Source: Earliella scabrosa (taxonomy: Eukaryota; Basidiomycota; Agaricomycetes; Polyporales; Polyporaceae). From it: a stretch of DNA of 64,000 nt. The DNA is taken from NCBI GenBank assembly GCA_022605405.1, contig JABYQQ010000004.1, positions 310,001 to 374,000 on the forward strand. Direction: 5' to 3'. The notes beneath the pieces were generated by a model that made no database searches, was not told the DNA's origin, and saw only the letters and a program-made list of their open reading frames with translations. Position 1 is the stretch's first letter, and every line of letters begins with the position of its first letter. Made by a program: the position numbers and the translations under genes. Below, piece by piece: positions 11,358-22,725 of the stretch.

Positions 11358-12495
11358 CATCCCGTTGCCTAGGATTTGTCTCGATAGCAGTGTCCCCTGT
11401 ATTTCTCTGTATATCACTCTTTTACTAACTAACCAATGTATGCGATGTTCCTCACATTCATATTGAACGATGTCGGAGCACTACGTGATGGACCCGAGCG
11501 ATCGGGGATCCGGTCCGAACCAACTAGGCGGACACGTGGGAATGCACGCGACCATATTCGAAGGTTCTGCCAAGGTTCTGCATGTCACTTCAACTTCAAC
11601 TGTTACCAACGGTACTAAAAGTCCTACTCGGCGCTGTGTTCACCACTGCATGGCCTAAACGCGAGATGTTCGATTTGTGGGATGAGCAGTAGTCATACGT
11701 CTAACATCTTGGCAAACCGCCTAAATACTGTTGACTCCCCGTAGACTTGCAGGCGGCCACGGGTACCCGACATCAACTCCAGAGCTTGATCACGAAGCTG
11801 CGAGCCTTCACTTGGTCTGGGTCTGCGTTGCTACTCGTACCGACTCATTTCCTCTCATTTCATTTTCCAACAGTACAGACAACCTCTAATATCCCGACGA
11901 CCGGACGTCTCCGATCGCGCAATCCATGACCGCTGGCATGTGAGTGCAACCAGAAGCTGTCTGTCCTATTCTGAAGTGTATGACAGCTGACTTCGTCAAC
12001 CAATGAACTGACAGGGTAGATGACAAAGCTGCGCCCCGTTGGAGCACGTTGTCCCCTCAGGCTTCCTCTTCAACACCCTTCTATCTCTCTATGAGGTGAT
12101 GCGGTTTACGTCGCTTGTGAACTCGCCAAAGCACCCGAGATACAGGATCCTTCGACTGGCCAGTTTCTTAACCCAGTTACTCTGATACGGTGCCATACCG
12201 GTCTCAATATCAGGTATCTTGACCTATCTTGACACTTTCTCCAGAGAGAAAGTACCATCTGAATACTACAGTCCCAGATATTCGTCCGCAGATACGCTGT
12301 GTCATCATTGATTGGGCGAGAGGAAATGCTCCGCTTTCAAGAAGCCTCGCGTTCCCATCGCCGAGTGCGGCCTTACGTACGTATCCCGCCCGATTTCATG
12401 ATCCTCGTCAATAATACACGAGCATCGTAAGGACACCTTACTTCCGCGGGCCCGCAGGGGTCATATCTTCCCTCGTCATGGACTCGTGCAGTGCC
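11358..12495. other. Intergenic between FunK1 copy 3 and P450
   Basis: About 1.1 kb without a recognisable gene. Only short frames with no family likeness. Confidence 0.5.
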
Positions 12496-12501
12496 TATAA
12501 G
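12496..12501 (+). promoter_or_regulatory. TATA-like box of the P450 gene
   Basis: TATAAG stands 59 bp before the P450 ATG at 12560, a plausible core promoter distance. Confidence 0.4.
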
Positions 12502-12559
12502 AACCCCCGCGGGGCAGACTGGCGATTCAAGGCCAAACTCGAATCCGTATTCTCTTAAT

Positions 12560-14998
12560 ATGCCTTTCCAGCCTTCTTCCATCGCTCTCTGCTGCGCTAT
12601 CGCCGTGGTCTTGCTGGTCGTCCGGGTCCTACGAGGCCGCCGAAGTTCTTTGAGCAAGCTCCGTGGTCCTCCTTCGCCCTCGAAGGTGCTCGGTACGTGT
12701 CGCTGAGATGCATGTTGGTGCTGTGAGGTAATATAACTCCATCTATGCTGCTACAGGGAACGAATATGAACTGTTCCACCAGAAGGAGACGGGTTCCCTC
12801 GACTTCCGATGGATGCGCGAGTATGGGTCCACTTGGCGCACCCGTGGTTACTTCGGTGTAAGTGCTCTCAATATGCTACCCGTTGCACATTCAGCTGACC
12901 TCCATACTTCAGGCTGATCAGATTATGACGGCCGATCCCAAGGTATGCCGCTCGAACACTGTACCGGTCACCCATTTACGCTTGTCTCGTCATTGTAGGC
13001 CCTTCAGCACATCCTGCACAAGTCGGGCTACAACTATCCGAAGCGCATGGACATGAACCACATGACTTGGCTCTCGCTCGGTCCTGGGATTCTCTGGAGC
13101 GAGGGTGAGTCCCATATTGGCAATCAACCCGACGAGCTGAGGGAGCTTACCGTCGATTGGTCAAGGTTCTGTGCATCAGCGTCATCGCAAGGTCATGAAC
13201 CCGGCCTTCAGCGCTCAGCAGTTGCGTGCATTTGTCCCCTTGTTTCAGCGCACGACGAGCAAGGTATGTGTGCAGCATATTGGCCATTATCTCTCTACAA
13301 ACTCACGCCATGCATTCAGGTCATTGATAAGTGGCGTACGATGATTACCGAGAAGCCGGACGGTCTAATCCTGGTGAATAAATGGCTCGCTCGGTCCTCG
13401 CTCGACATGATCGGCGAAGGTATGTTCTCACGAATTCGTACGCTCTGATCTCGCTCAAGTGATTACGTCCTTTACGTAGCTGCTTTCGACTACAACTTCG
13501 GAGCGCTCGACGACCTCGACAACCCGCTTGCGAAGGAATACAGCACCATCAAGTGGGTCTTCTCTCCGCCCTGCTCGGATTTCATAGAGCTGATAATTGG
13601 ACTGCTTGTCTCAGCACGGACACTCAGCTCTATCCCGATGCCATGACGATGTTCTACCGCGGACTCTGGATGTACACCCCCTCTGCACTTCTGAAACTGA
13701 CGAAATATTCCCCTGGCACGGTATTCGCTCGCCTCCGCAGCCTCAACGCCAAGTTTGCCGCAATCGGAAAGCCGCTGTACGACTCCAACGCAGTCGACGG
13801 CATCTCTCCCCGCGAGGGCAAGAGAGACGTCATGAGCGTGCTCAGTAAGTCTGGCGCCTCGTCTTCATTCATCATCGTACCGCTCTGACGGCCTTGTAGT
13901 CAAAGCGAATGCGTCGGAGAACGAACGCATGCGCCTCGGCGAAGAGGAGGTGATCGCGTAGATGCACCACCTCACCATCGCAGGGCAGGAGACGACCTCC
14001 AGCACGCTCAGCTGGATGCTCTACGAGCTCTCCAAGCGCCCCGACTACCAGGCGCGGATGCGCGCGGAGATTCGCGAGGCGCGGGCTCGGGTCATCGCGC
14101 GCGGTGACACAGACTTTACGTTGGAGGATCTGGACGGGATGAAAGTGACGCTTGCTGCCATCAAGGTAAGTCATCTTTCTGAGTGTGTGCGCTGTTGGTT
14201 GACGTGATGCGGGTTTAGGAAACGCTCCGCTTCCACCCGATCGCGTACCACCTCTGGCGCGTCGCTGCGAAGGACGACGTGATCCCACTATCTGACCCTG
14301 TGATTGGCAACGACGGGACGGTCGTGAACGAGGTGCCAATCTCAGCTGGGCAGGCAGTTATTATCTCCATTTGCGGTTACAACCGGTGAGTCCGATTCTC
14401 AGTCTGTGGTCCAAGGTGCAACTGAGCGAGCGGTGCGGCGCAGGCTGACCCACGTATGGGGTGAGGATGCCGACAAGTGGGACCCGGAACGATTCTCCCG
14501 CCTTGATGCGGAGAAGCAGGTCAAGGTTGGCGTATATGCAAATCTGTGCGTTGCTCAGGCTCGTTCGTACGAAGCAAAGGTACTGACACCTACTATGAAA
14601 CATAGGATGTCGTTCTGTGAGTATATTCAGTCGTCGGCGAGCTTTTCTGGGTCTGACTTTGCCTCAAGCTGCCGGACTGCGCGCGTGCATCGGGTGAGTC
14701 TCTCAAGCCGCTATCGCGGTCGACGCACAGACTGATCTTTGGGTCCTTTCAGGTGGCGATTCGCGTGAGTGCTGCCGTATATACATGCGTCTGTGTGCTC
14801 ATCTGACTGCCAATGTGCGATCGCAGTATGTACCAGCTTCAGGCAGTCTCCGCTGAGCTTCTCGAGACCTTTGAATTCTCTCCGCCGAAGGACAAGCAGC
14901 ACATCAACCGTGCACCCGGAGGTGTGATGATACCCATCGTCGAGGGTAAAGAGGAGATGGGCTCCGCGATGCCTCTTCGCGTCTCACTGGCACAGTAA
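12560..14998 (+). pseudogene. Cytochrome P450 monooxygenase with one internal stop
   Basis: Fifteen exons fit with consistent phases: 12560-12692, 12757-12857, 12913-12942, 12999-13104, 13166-13263, 13320-13419, 13480-13552, 13615-13844, 13900-14165, 14219-14385, 14444-14545, 14606-14616, 14669-14693, 14753-14764 and 14827-14998. They give 541 sense or stop codons. Family marks in order are an N-terminal membrane anchor (about residues 8-24), HQRHRKVMNPAF (C helix), AGQETTSS (I helix), ETLR (K helix ExxR), DPERF, and the haem loop FSAGLRACIGWRFA with the cysteine ligand. Only one defect is visible. Codon 311 is TAG (13959-13961) in EEEVIA-stop-MHHLTIAGQETT, where relatives usually have a glutamine; one C-to-T change explains it. 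Everything after the stop is still coding, so the loss is recent or a sequence error. Confidence 0.85.
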
Positions 14999-15751
14999 AT
15001 TGCTTAGCAGCATGGTACACGATCTCGACCGAAACCAATGCAGGTCTGCCGAGATGCTGTTCTATACTTTGAACCGTTGTGATGCAGCCTGTTGCACACT
15101 ACTCAGTCCCTCCGAATATATCATTTTCATCTCCGAAGAGCCTGACGAGGTGTCATGGTTAACAGGGCTACGGAGGAAGTCGAGCTTACGATCGTGAGAG
15201 TCGGCCCCGAACCACGATCTGTGTGCGAGACTACCCATACAGGCGAGACTGTACTCCTGGCAAGTCTCACGTATCGCGTAGGATACCAAAGTGCTCAGTA
15301 AGTGACATGCGTCATGGTAATGAGGTCGGTGAGATGGAACCATGCTATTCACTGTACCATCTGGACAAATGTGTAACGTGTAACATCCAACGGCGCTGGG
15401 CCTAATACGAGGCTGGGCGACGTACCCGTTCAACCATGTCTTGGTTGCGGAATACTCTCGCGGCTCGACCGTGTGGAGCGTGGAAACTGCGGTACAACTA
15501 TAATAGCCTTGACACAATGCTGTGTTCGGAATACCGCGGCGTTTGACATTCGGTGTAACGAGATGTACGCAGAAGAGGGCAACGGCGGGGTGATCTAAGA
15601 CCGAGTAAAGCGACAAACATACTCATTCAACCGTGATCTGACAACACGCGACCACCAATATGGATAAGACGGGCAATATCACGGGGGCCATGCATTGATA
15701 CATATACAAGAGTGAAGACAGTCCAACATTCGTAGATCTCTCTATGTATCG
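14999..15751. other. Intergenic, convergent 3' flanks
   Basis: No gene supported. A 184-codon minus-strand frame has no family likeness and no sensible splice context. Confidence 0.5.
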
Positions 15752-16432
15752 TCACTCACTATTGAAAGAGTTGGTATCAGAATGATGGATGATAGTTGGG
15801 CTCTGAACGCACCGATACATCTCATACCACTTCGGCATCTGATCCCCAAGACCCAGCCTCCGCCTCACACCCAAGACGTCCGCCTTACGCAGCGCCACAG
15901 TTTCCGATGCCTTGCTGCTGTTGTCCCTGAGGGCGAACACATACTGGAACTTGGTAGAACCAGGCTCTGGGTCGATAGGAAGGAGGGTGTCCTGGACGCG
16001 CGGGAGAGAACGGAACTCGTGGTAGATCATGCGGGGGATGATTTCGCGGCTGACTTTCTCCATGATCGTGAGTTCTTCCGCGGCTTCTTCAAGGGGCAGA
16101 GACGATAGGTCGTCATCGTACAGCTCCTGGTAGTAGTACTTCGCCCAGCGGAGGCGGCAGGGGAGGTCAAGGATGAATCCATACACGGCAGTAGGATCCC
16201 TTCCTGCGACTATGCGCATGAAGTAATAGTCGTCGATCGGTGCTGGTGTGGAAAGCAAACGCTTTGTGGAGCGTTTTGCAAGGGCTGATGTTGAGGTTGC
16301 TTGAGCAGGGAGGGTGTTCGATGATTCGGCGGAGGGCTGGTGAGAGCCCTCAGCTGCCGAACTCGTAGAGCTGTTCGTCTCCGGAGGAGGCGTAGCGAGG
16401 GCACTCGGAACCGGCGTCGCCAATTCTGACAT
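15752..16432 (-). CDS. Unknown conserved protein A (paralogue of 20700-21314)
   Basis: Not recognised. The start is the ATG at 16432 (MSELATPVPS), chosen because the open frame further upstream lacks an ATG. The N-terminal 65 residues are rich in Ser, Thr, Ala and Pro. They are followed by a folded-looking region with GRDPTAVYGFILDLPCRLRW, a helical acidic stretch (LPLEEAAEEL), SLPRVQDTLLPIDPEPG, YVFALRDNSSK and RRRLGLGDQMPKWYEMYR. This part is highly similar to the protein at 20700-21314. A 54 bp GT-AG intron (15759-15812) near the 3' end is in frame, so the stop is the same spliced or unspliced. No signal peptide or membrane segment. Function unknown. Confidence 0.65.
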   Translation of the reverse strand: MSELATPVPSALATPPPETNSSTSSAAEGSHQPSAESSNTLPAQATSTSALAKRSTKRLLSTPAPIDDYYFMRIVAGRDPTAVYGFILDLPCRLRWAKYYYQELYDDDLSSLPLEEAAEELTIMEKVSREIIPRMIYHEFRSLPRVQDTLLPIDPEPGSTKFQYVFALRDNSSKASETVALRKADVLGVRRRLGLGDQMPKWYEMYRCVQSPTIIHHSDTNSFNSE

Positions 16433-16729
16433 GATACAAATGAAGAATGCGAAAGTGGGCGGGGACAGTTCGAGGAAGGGACAGAGGTGGTGGTGGAAGA
16501 GGAGGGGTCGGTGTGGTGCATGCGCAAGAATATCAACCAACACCTGAAGCGCCGATCGTTACGTAACGTTTCATTGTTCACTTTCATTCGCTGAATGAGC
16601 GCTTAACGCCCTTCGATTGTTCCGTTCTTTCGTACAGGATGGCGCTCGAGAAACTCCATTGTTCGAATACTATATCAGTCTGTTCTCCGCGCTGCAGCTC
16701 ACCATGCGCCCCTCCTGAAACCTTCCACC

Positions 16730-18711
16730 ATGCCACCACGTAAATCGACCAAATCCAAACCCGCCAAACCCGACACATCTGCCAAACCCGACAAATCTGC
16801 CAAACCCGACAAACCTGCCAAACCTCAGCCTGCCAAACCAGCCAAACCTGCCAAACCTGCCGCCAAACGAGCCAAGTCCGGCAAGTCTCCCAAGGCGCAT
16901 CCCATCCCTCGCCCTACCGAGCCGTATTGCACCAGCGAGTGCGTCCGTGACACCATCAACGCAGCCCATTGTACTTCGCTCAACCCGCGTAACAAGGAGA
17001 GCGACTGGTACGCTGCGCATCACTATACATTGGCCGACTTGGTCGCTTTCACCTTCGAGGAGGGGTCTCTGTTCGTGCGCCAGCAATTTGACCTGTGGCT
17101 GTCGAAGGCGACTCTCGACTTGAGGAAGCTTTCTGAGAGCGCTCGTGAAGCGGCTATGAACATGGCCGACTCGGACGACGGTTGGTCAGTCGGCGGAGAC
17201 AACCTTGCAGACGAAGCACCACCAGAGGAGGAGAGTACCACGGACGTGCTTGCCGCTCTGCGCGACGATCCCAACCCCTCCGGCCAGATGCTTCTCCTGG
17301 ACGATGACAAGGAGGAGTTGGACGACGGTGACGATGGTGACGAACGATGGGATGACGCTGCAGCTGCCCCAGCAAACAGAGCGAATGTCCTTCCAGCTGA
17401 GGACGACGAAGATCTGCCTCCTCTGATAGATGCGGACGTGGAAGAGGACGATGGCTACTGGTGTGAACCTGAAGGAGGTGAGGACGAAGAATATCGTGAG
17501 GCAGATGAGGACGACGGTCACCAGGCGGATGACGAAGGTCTCCCAATTGAGCAGGATGTTGAGGAAGGTGGTCGGGATGGCGCTCCTGAGCGCCATGACA
17601 CGCGTGACTCCCAGGTGAATATCGAGCAGCCCGTAGGTCACGGTGGTGAGGATGACATCCACGCTCCTCACGGCCGTGCGGACGGCGGCCCTCAGGGTGG
17701 CGACGACCAGGATCAGGGGGAGGCCAGTAATCATCGTGACGACGAAGGGGTTGGTGGTGAGTCTTCCGCTCGTCTACACACGCGAACGTAGCATGCTGAC
17801 TCAACGTCGCTCACTGCTATGTAGCGCCGCCGCCGCTCAGGTCTCTGAGAGGCCGAACCTTGAAACCAATAGGACCAAAGGACAGACTCCCATCAGCTCT
17901 TCTGTCAGATGCCACTCGTTCCGCGCTCGCGTCCAGAGTGACGTTCACTAAGCAGGATGAGGATAAAGCTGTGAAGCACATGGCCCAGCGTGAGCGATTG
18001 GCCAAGAAACCGAGAGGTTCGTCCACCCTTCTATTTAAAACCGTCTTCTCATCTCATCCCAAAAACCCACTAGATGCGCGTAAAGCGGACGAGTCGTTTT
18101 CGTCGGTTCACACCGTCTCCGACGGCAAGGCCGCAGCCTCCTTCCCCGACATGATCGTTACTCACATTCACACCGTCGCAAAGCCAGAGCCTGAATCCGA
18201 AACGGAGAAGCATGCCTGGCGTCTTCGACAAGCCCGCAAAGCGAGGCACAACTGTAACGTCCTCATCGAGGAGATCAAGCCACCTCCAAGCCGTAGGGCC
18301 CGAGGGGACATGCTCAAGAAGCAGATGAAGGAGCGCTTGGATATGGCTCAGGCACAGGTATACAAATACGCGCTAGCGTATTTCGAACGCGACAGAGCCG
18401 CCGAGTCCGTCATCACCATGGCCGCGGCGGGCCCCTATTGGCGATCGATCCTGGTGACTCGCAAACAATGTCTTCCCCCACCCCCAGAGGAGGGGAAGAG
18501 TGCTCAGACTGCTGCGCAGTTGAAGCGGAACTATCTGAAGAGGTTCTCAGCAGCTCCGATCTTCCGCCTTGGTACCCCGCAGTCCGACGCAGCTCTCACC
18601 AAGATGCGAGACACCACGCTCATTCCGCTTCTCGAGAACCATCACTGGTATCCGATGCAGCTGCGGAACCGTCGCTGGGAGGAGGAAGATAATAACGCTC
18701 AGATGGAATAG
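16730..18711 (+). CDS. Unknown protein with PAKP repeats and acidic centre
   Basis: Not recognised. Exons are 16730-17756 and 17825-18711, with phase 1 joined by a 68 bp intron (637 residues). A second 57 bp in-frame GT-AG intron (18017-18073) may also be removed. The N-terminus is a lysine/proline/alanine tract of repeated AKPDK and AKPAK units (residues about 8-55). Next comes a globular block with EPYCTSECVRDTINAAHC and WYAAHHYTLADLVAFTFEEG. A long Asp/Glu/Gly-rich acidic region follows (about residues 140-340). The last 280 residues are basic and helical, with LKKQMKERLDMAQAQVYKYAL and a C-terminal MQLRNRRWEEEDNNAQ. The strong charge segregation suggests a nuclear or nucleic-acid-associated protein, but that is inference only. 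Confidence 0.65.
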
Positions 18712-19108
18712 ATGTGTTTCGACCGCTCCAGCAGAGTGCGTTCGTTGTACGTTACAGAATGATGAGTCGGAACCCCGTGGTGATCAACAATGTAGTACTT
18801 CGTCTAATAATCTATATGAATATCTGGTTCTCTGTACGCTCGTGCCTTGAATACCTTCCATACTGCCACCATGACATGAGTTTGTAACGTCGGAGTCCGG
18901 GATAGCCTTGCGTGTTCCCATCGGTTTCCCTTTTATGCACGACAGGTTCACGAGCATCACGTTAGCGACATGTTCTCGGTGTTGAAGGCAGCTGAAGTGC
19001 TGGCTGGCTCGCGGTCCCCAACAGGAGTGCCAAAAGTGAGGACAATTACTGGGATCCTTCCAGCCCCTGTCTCGCACGAATAAAATCATCTGACCGCTGT
19101 GCTGAGCG
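18712..19108. other. Intergenic
   Basis: About 400 bp, no gene seen. Confidence 0.5.
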
Positions 19109-19526
19109 ATGATGATCCTCGTCGGCGCTGACGGTGCGTATTCGCGCGTCCGCCCGCTGGTGTCCCCCGCCATGCCCATCTACTATAACTTCACCAACGC
19201 AAAGATCTCCATCACTCCCAAAATTACCACACGTCCCAACATGAAGGACATCGCCGAGGCCGTCGGAGGCGGCAGCACGTACGTAGCCGGGGATAGCAAG
19301 CGGCTCGCATTCCAGCGGAACACCAGCGGCCGCATCCGCGCGTACACCGCACTCGCCGACTGAATGACTCCACACGACTCAGCCCAGCGAGGCCAGGAAG
19401 GCACTGCTCGAGATGTATGAGGGCTGGGCGCCGTGGATGTGCAAGTTCATTGAGAACTGCGACGACGAGGCGATCTGCCATCGCGCCTTGTATCACCTCC
19501 CAGTTGGCCATCACTGGGACCACGTC
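19109..19526 (+). pseudogene. FAD monooxygenase fragment
   Basis: Internal piece of a gene closely related to the monooxygenase at 23730-24920. It begins with LVGADGAYSRVRPLVS, the FAD/NADPH-contacting DG motif. It continues through TTRPNMKDIAEAVGGGSTYVAGDSK with RNTSGRIRAYT, then breaks at a stop (19361-19363) after a small deletion. In another frame it resumes with ARKALLEMYEGWAPWMCK and ends abruptly after HHWDHV, where similarity to 24612 stops. No N-terminal Rossmann part and no C-terminal GDAAH part are present. It is a clear truncated pseudogene, but it keeps the correct reading frame where the other copy is frameshifted. Confidence 0.8.
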
Positions 19527-19704
19527 CTCGCGTTGCTCTCAGTAGGTTGCGCGCCATGCTCTCCGCACCCCCTTACGAACGATCTATAGATCACAATTCC
19601 CAACACCAACGCAAGCTCTTCACAGCACCGTGCGTCTGCTTTCCCGGGCCGGTATTCTGGCGATTCGTTCTGAGTCTCCGTACACTGACTATTGCCTTGA
19701 TCAT

Positions 19705-19971
19705 GGCAGACTCACTTGTATCCTTGTCAACCGATTACTATTGAAATTACAAGCCGCAGAACATTTCACACACAAGAGATCCTCCCGCAGCTCCAGTATG
19801 TCACTCGGCGCACTGGCATCCGCCTCTGTCCCTCCCTCGTCAGATTCGGTCTTCTTCCACCGGATTGTGGGGTCCATCGGGTCCGCAATCGAGCCCGACG
19901 TGTATTCATCACGACCTTTGAGCATCGAGGAAACGAGCAGCGACGAGAGCGTTAATCAGGATGGCCCCTGA
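19705..19971 (+). pseudogene. C-terminal exon fragment, DUF6533-like membrane protein
   Basis: The frame reads LTCILVNRLLLKLQ, a serine-rich spacer, then RIVGSIGSAIEPDV and an acidic serine-rich end. This is the usual tail of agaricomycete DUF6533 seven-helix proteins (LTxILVSRFLLxLQ ... GSIGATIxP). The seven-helix region itself is not recognisable upstream, so only the last exon survives. The call rests on my memory of the family pattern. Confidence 0.5.
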
Positions 19972-20699
19972 CACCGTTGAATTGGGAAGCATGCCAAGTA
20001 GACCCACTGTCAGATGCTTCAATGTGCAACGACACCGATGTTGGCAGGTGTATGGACCGTGGAAGTCGATCATAAACTACAATGTACCTCCTATGGTGTA
20101 TCTAGAATCACTATTCTTGCGCCCGGACGTGGTCACGATCGGAGGAGTGAGGCGTTGCAGAGGCATGGGTCGTCGTAGTGAGTACGCAGGAGACCAGAAG
20201 CGGCATTGAGCACGGCCGCAGCTCGCAGTAAGCAAAGGGACATCGCGATATCCAACGAGGTCGTCTCGCTGTAGGCTGTCCTCTTCTGGAGCACTTACAT
20301 GATCCAATCACGATACTAGCCAGTAGCACGATTACCCGACGAGTTCGCCATCTGCATCGGCTACTGGTTTCGGCCCATGTGCACGAGCGTGCGGCATGCG
20401 CGATGGAAACCATTTACTTACACGATGTCGGCGCGCTCCTTGCTACCATGTCAATCGGCGACGAGGGATTGAAACCCATTGAAGGCAGTTCAGACATGAC
20501 ATGAACCTGCAGGCGGGGGGAAGACAGCCGCGAAAAGAGATGAGATGTGTAACAAGGAAGAAGATATGCATTGATAAATATACACAAACGAGAAGCTTCC
20601 GACATCACGCACACCACGCCCTCGGCATTTAAGTTCCCTGGCATCGGCGATCGTTACTCACTGTCGGACGGGTCAGCTACAAGAGCTCTGACAGGGACG
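19972..20699. other. Intergenic
   Basis: About 730 bp with no gene. The last part is the 3' flank of the minus-strand gene that follows. Confidence 0.45.
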
Positions 20700-21314
20700 T
20701 CAGCAAACGTACCGGTACATTTGATACCACTTCGGCTTCTGATCCCCAAGTCCCAGCCTCAGCCTCACCCGCTGGATGTCCGAGTTGCGAAGTGGCACCG
20801 TCTTCGACTCCTTGGAGCTGTTGTCCCTGAGAGCGAATACGTATTGAACCTGGGTGGCTCCGGGCTCGGGGTCGATAGGAAGGAGGGTGTCTTGGACGCG
20901 GGGAAGAGAGGGGAATTCGTAGTAGATCATGCGAGGGATGATGGTGCGGCTGACTTGTTCCATCAACGTGAGCTCCTCAGCGGCTTCTTCGGTCGGCAGG
21001 GACAGCACGTCGAACGCGTACACCTGTTCGTGGTAGTACCTAGCCCAGCGGAGGCGGCAGGGCAAATCAAGGATGAAACCATACACAGCGGTAGGATCCT
21101 TGCCGCCGTGTATGCGCATAGCACAATATCGCTCGAAGGAAGGTGGCAAGGGAGGTATACAAGTCCCAGGACGCTTGGCTGGTGGTTTCGTAGCTGGTTT
21201 TGTCGAGGCGCCATGATCCCGGCCTGGCTGTGTAGAGGTTTCCACGGAGGGGGTGAGAGACGCATCCACAGCGGGTTGTGCGACAGCCCCAGGGGAGCTG
21301 GCGGAGTCAGACAT
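20700..21314 (-). CDS. Unknown conserved protein A' (paralogue of 15752-16432)
   Basis: Not recognised. ATG at 21314 (MSDSASSPGAV). A variable, proline-rich N-terminus is followed by a core almost identical in pattern to 15752-16432: GGKDPTAVYGFILDLPCRLRW, SLPTEEAAEELTLMEQVSR, SLPRVQDTLLPIDPEPGA, YVFALRDNSSKESK and RLRLGLGDQKPKWYQMYR. A donor (GTACGT) right after MYR suggests a terminal intron like that of the paralogue. Spliced, the protein would end almost immediately after MYR. The two copies sit about 5 kb apart in the same orientation, each upstream of a monooxygenase copy. Confidence 0.65.
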   Translation of the reverse strand: MSDSASSPGAVAQPAVDASLTPSVETSTQPGRDHGASTKPATKPPAKRPGTCIPPLPPSFERYCAMRIHGGKDPTAVYGFILDLPCRLRWARYYHEQVYAFDVLSLPTEEAAEELTLMEQVSRTIIPRMIYYEFPSLPRVQDTLLPIDPEPGATQVQYVFALRDNSSKESKTVPLRNSDIQRVRLRLGLGDQKPKWYQMYRYVC

Positions 21315-22069
21315 CGATGTTGAGAAGGGTGATAGACGTGGTTGTGGTTGTGGTGCCGGTACCCGAACAGGCTCTGAAGCTCAGGCCGTTGTCCCGAAGA
21401 CAGATTGAATTTGATGATGGGTCTGATCTCGGGGTCTATCGAAACCAAGGTTCTCCTCCTGGAGGCGCAGAAGCGAATTTGGTCCAGGGTTCGGGGAGGA
21501 GGAGGAAGCCTTGCACTCACAGGGACTGGCGGATGTGATCGGGAGCCCCGGTCCGTGCCACGTGGGCATCAAGCGCTTACTCTATGTCCAGCGCTACCTG
21601 GGACCCTTGGACCGATTCCGAACCACGTCGAGTTCGTTGAGGTGGGAATGGCCACCCTGCCACCAACGCATACTATGCTGAGGAGCATGGCTATTCGATG
21701 GTTCTCCGAAGTAAGTCAAAAGAGCTTTCTCGGAGCGCCGTCGTTTGCAATGCCTGACAAGGCTCCGCGTCGACAAGCAACTCATCGAACCATGAACTTC
21801 TGGTGAGTGGGCCATAAGTGATCTCAGTATGGACTACCCACTGATTTCATGAAAGTCAGAGACATTTGCGTCTGTTTTTGAAGAGGCAGGCTGAACCGAT
21901 CTGTGCCTTCTCTTGAGTCATTACCACCACCCGGGCCGTCACACGAAGAGATGGATTCTACGGATAGTGTCACTCATGGTGGCGATTGTCGATATGACGC
22001 TGGGTTGGTCATGGCTGTCACAGGACTCCCTTGAGAGGAATACGGCACGACAAATAGTTTTCCGATTCT
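21315..22069. other. No gene recognised
   Basis: A 133-codon plus frame (21405-21806) has no family likeness. I see nothing I can support here. Confidence 0.4.
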
Positions 22070-22725
22070 CCAGAAACCACAGCTAAGCCGACTCCCTTGG
22101 CGCCACATCGTCGCGCCTGTCAATGTCATTGTCCGGGACAACACGCGCTGCTCTATTCGAGGAGGATGACACGCAGGCTGAGGAGGAGGAGCTAGCTTCC
22201 GCGGCGTCAACTATGTACGGTGAGTTACAGCGTGCTTGCATACATCATCTCTCTCATCGCAGAAAAACTGTCTAGAGACGTCTTCCTCGCATATCGGAGG
22301 CACGCGACGAAGGGTATCATACGCTTGCGAAGATTGCAAAGTACGTGCTGGCCATGTTCACCCATCACCATCGAACCTTCTGCTACGCCATCTACGTCGC
22401 GTATACGATGTGTAGATTTCTTTACTTCGACCGCAGCGGCGCATTTGCCTCCCCTCCATTCGACTGGACAGTCACCGCCTCGCCTATACACACCTTGCTA
22501 TGGAAATTTGCCCACATGCAAGATCACCAATGGGGCTATGACCCAACGGCTACGCTCGAATCAGGATATGCAGCCCGACGCTTCAGGGACATGGGTACAG
22601 GTCCGAGCGCACGTCCAGAGGTCCAACAGTACCTACTTTGCGATATCAAGTACGTATCCCACTTACAAGTTGCGCGTAACAGCGGGTTCGACGACATCGG
22701 ACGAAGGATCGCGTTAGCGAGATGA
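22070..22725 (+). pseudogene. FunK1 kinase fragment (N-terminal half)
   Basis: A frame reads VLAMFTHHHRTFCYAIYVAYTM, then CRFLYFDRSGAFASPPFDWT, SPIHTLLWKFAHMQ and WGYDPTATLESG. It matches the pre-kinase region of FunK1 copies 2 and 3 (VYQHRTFCYS, FDWT, LGYDPTA). Upstream an acidic segment (about 22150-22215) ends at a GTGAGT donor. The frame is lost after about 22660. The kinase core (lysine, HRD, DWD) is absent, so this is a broken fourth copy, 12 kb away from the array. Confidence 0.75.

Noticed and set aside
15062..15616. 184-codon minus-strand frame downstream of the P450
   Set aside because: No recognisable domain or splice structure, and it lies in the expected 3' flank of two convergent genes.
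21405..21806. 133-codon plus-strand frame upstream of the FunK1 fragment
   Set aside because: No family likeness, no start context, and overlaps the upstream region of the minus-strand gene A'.
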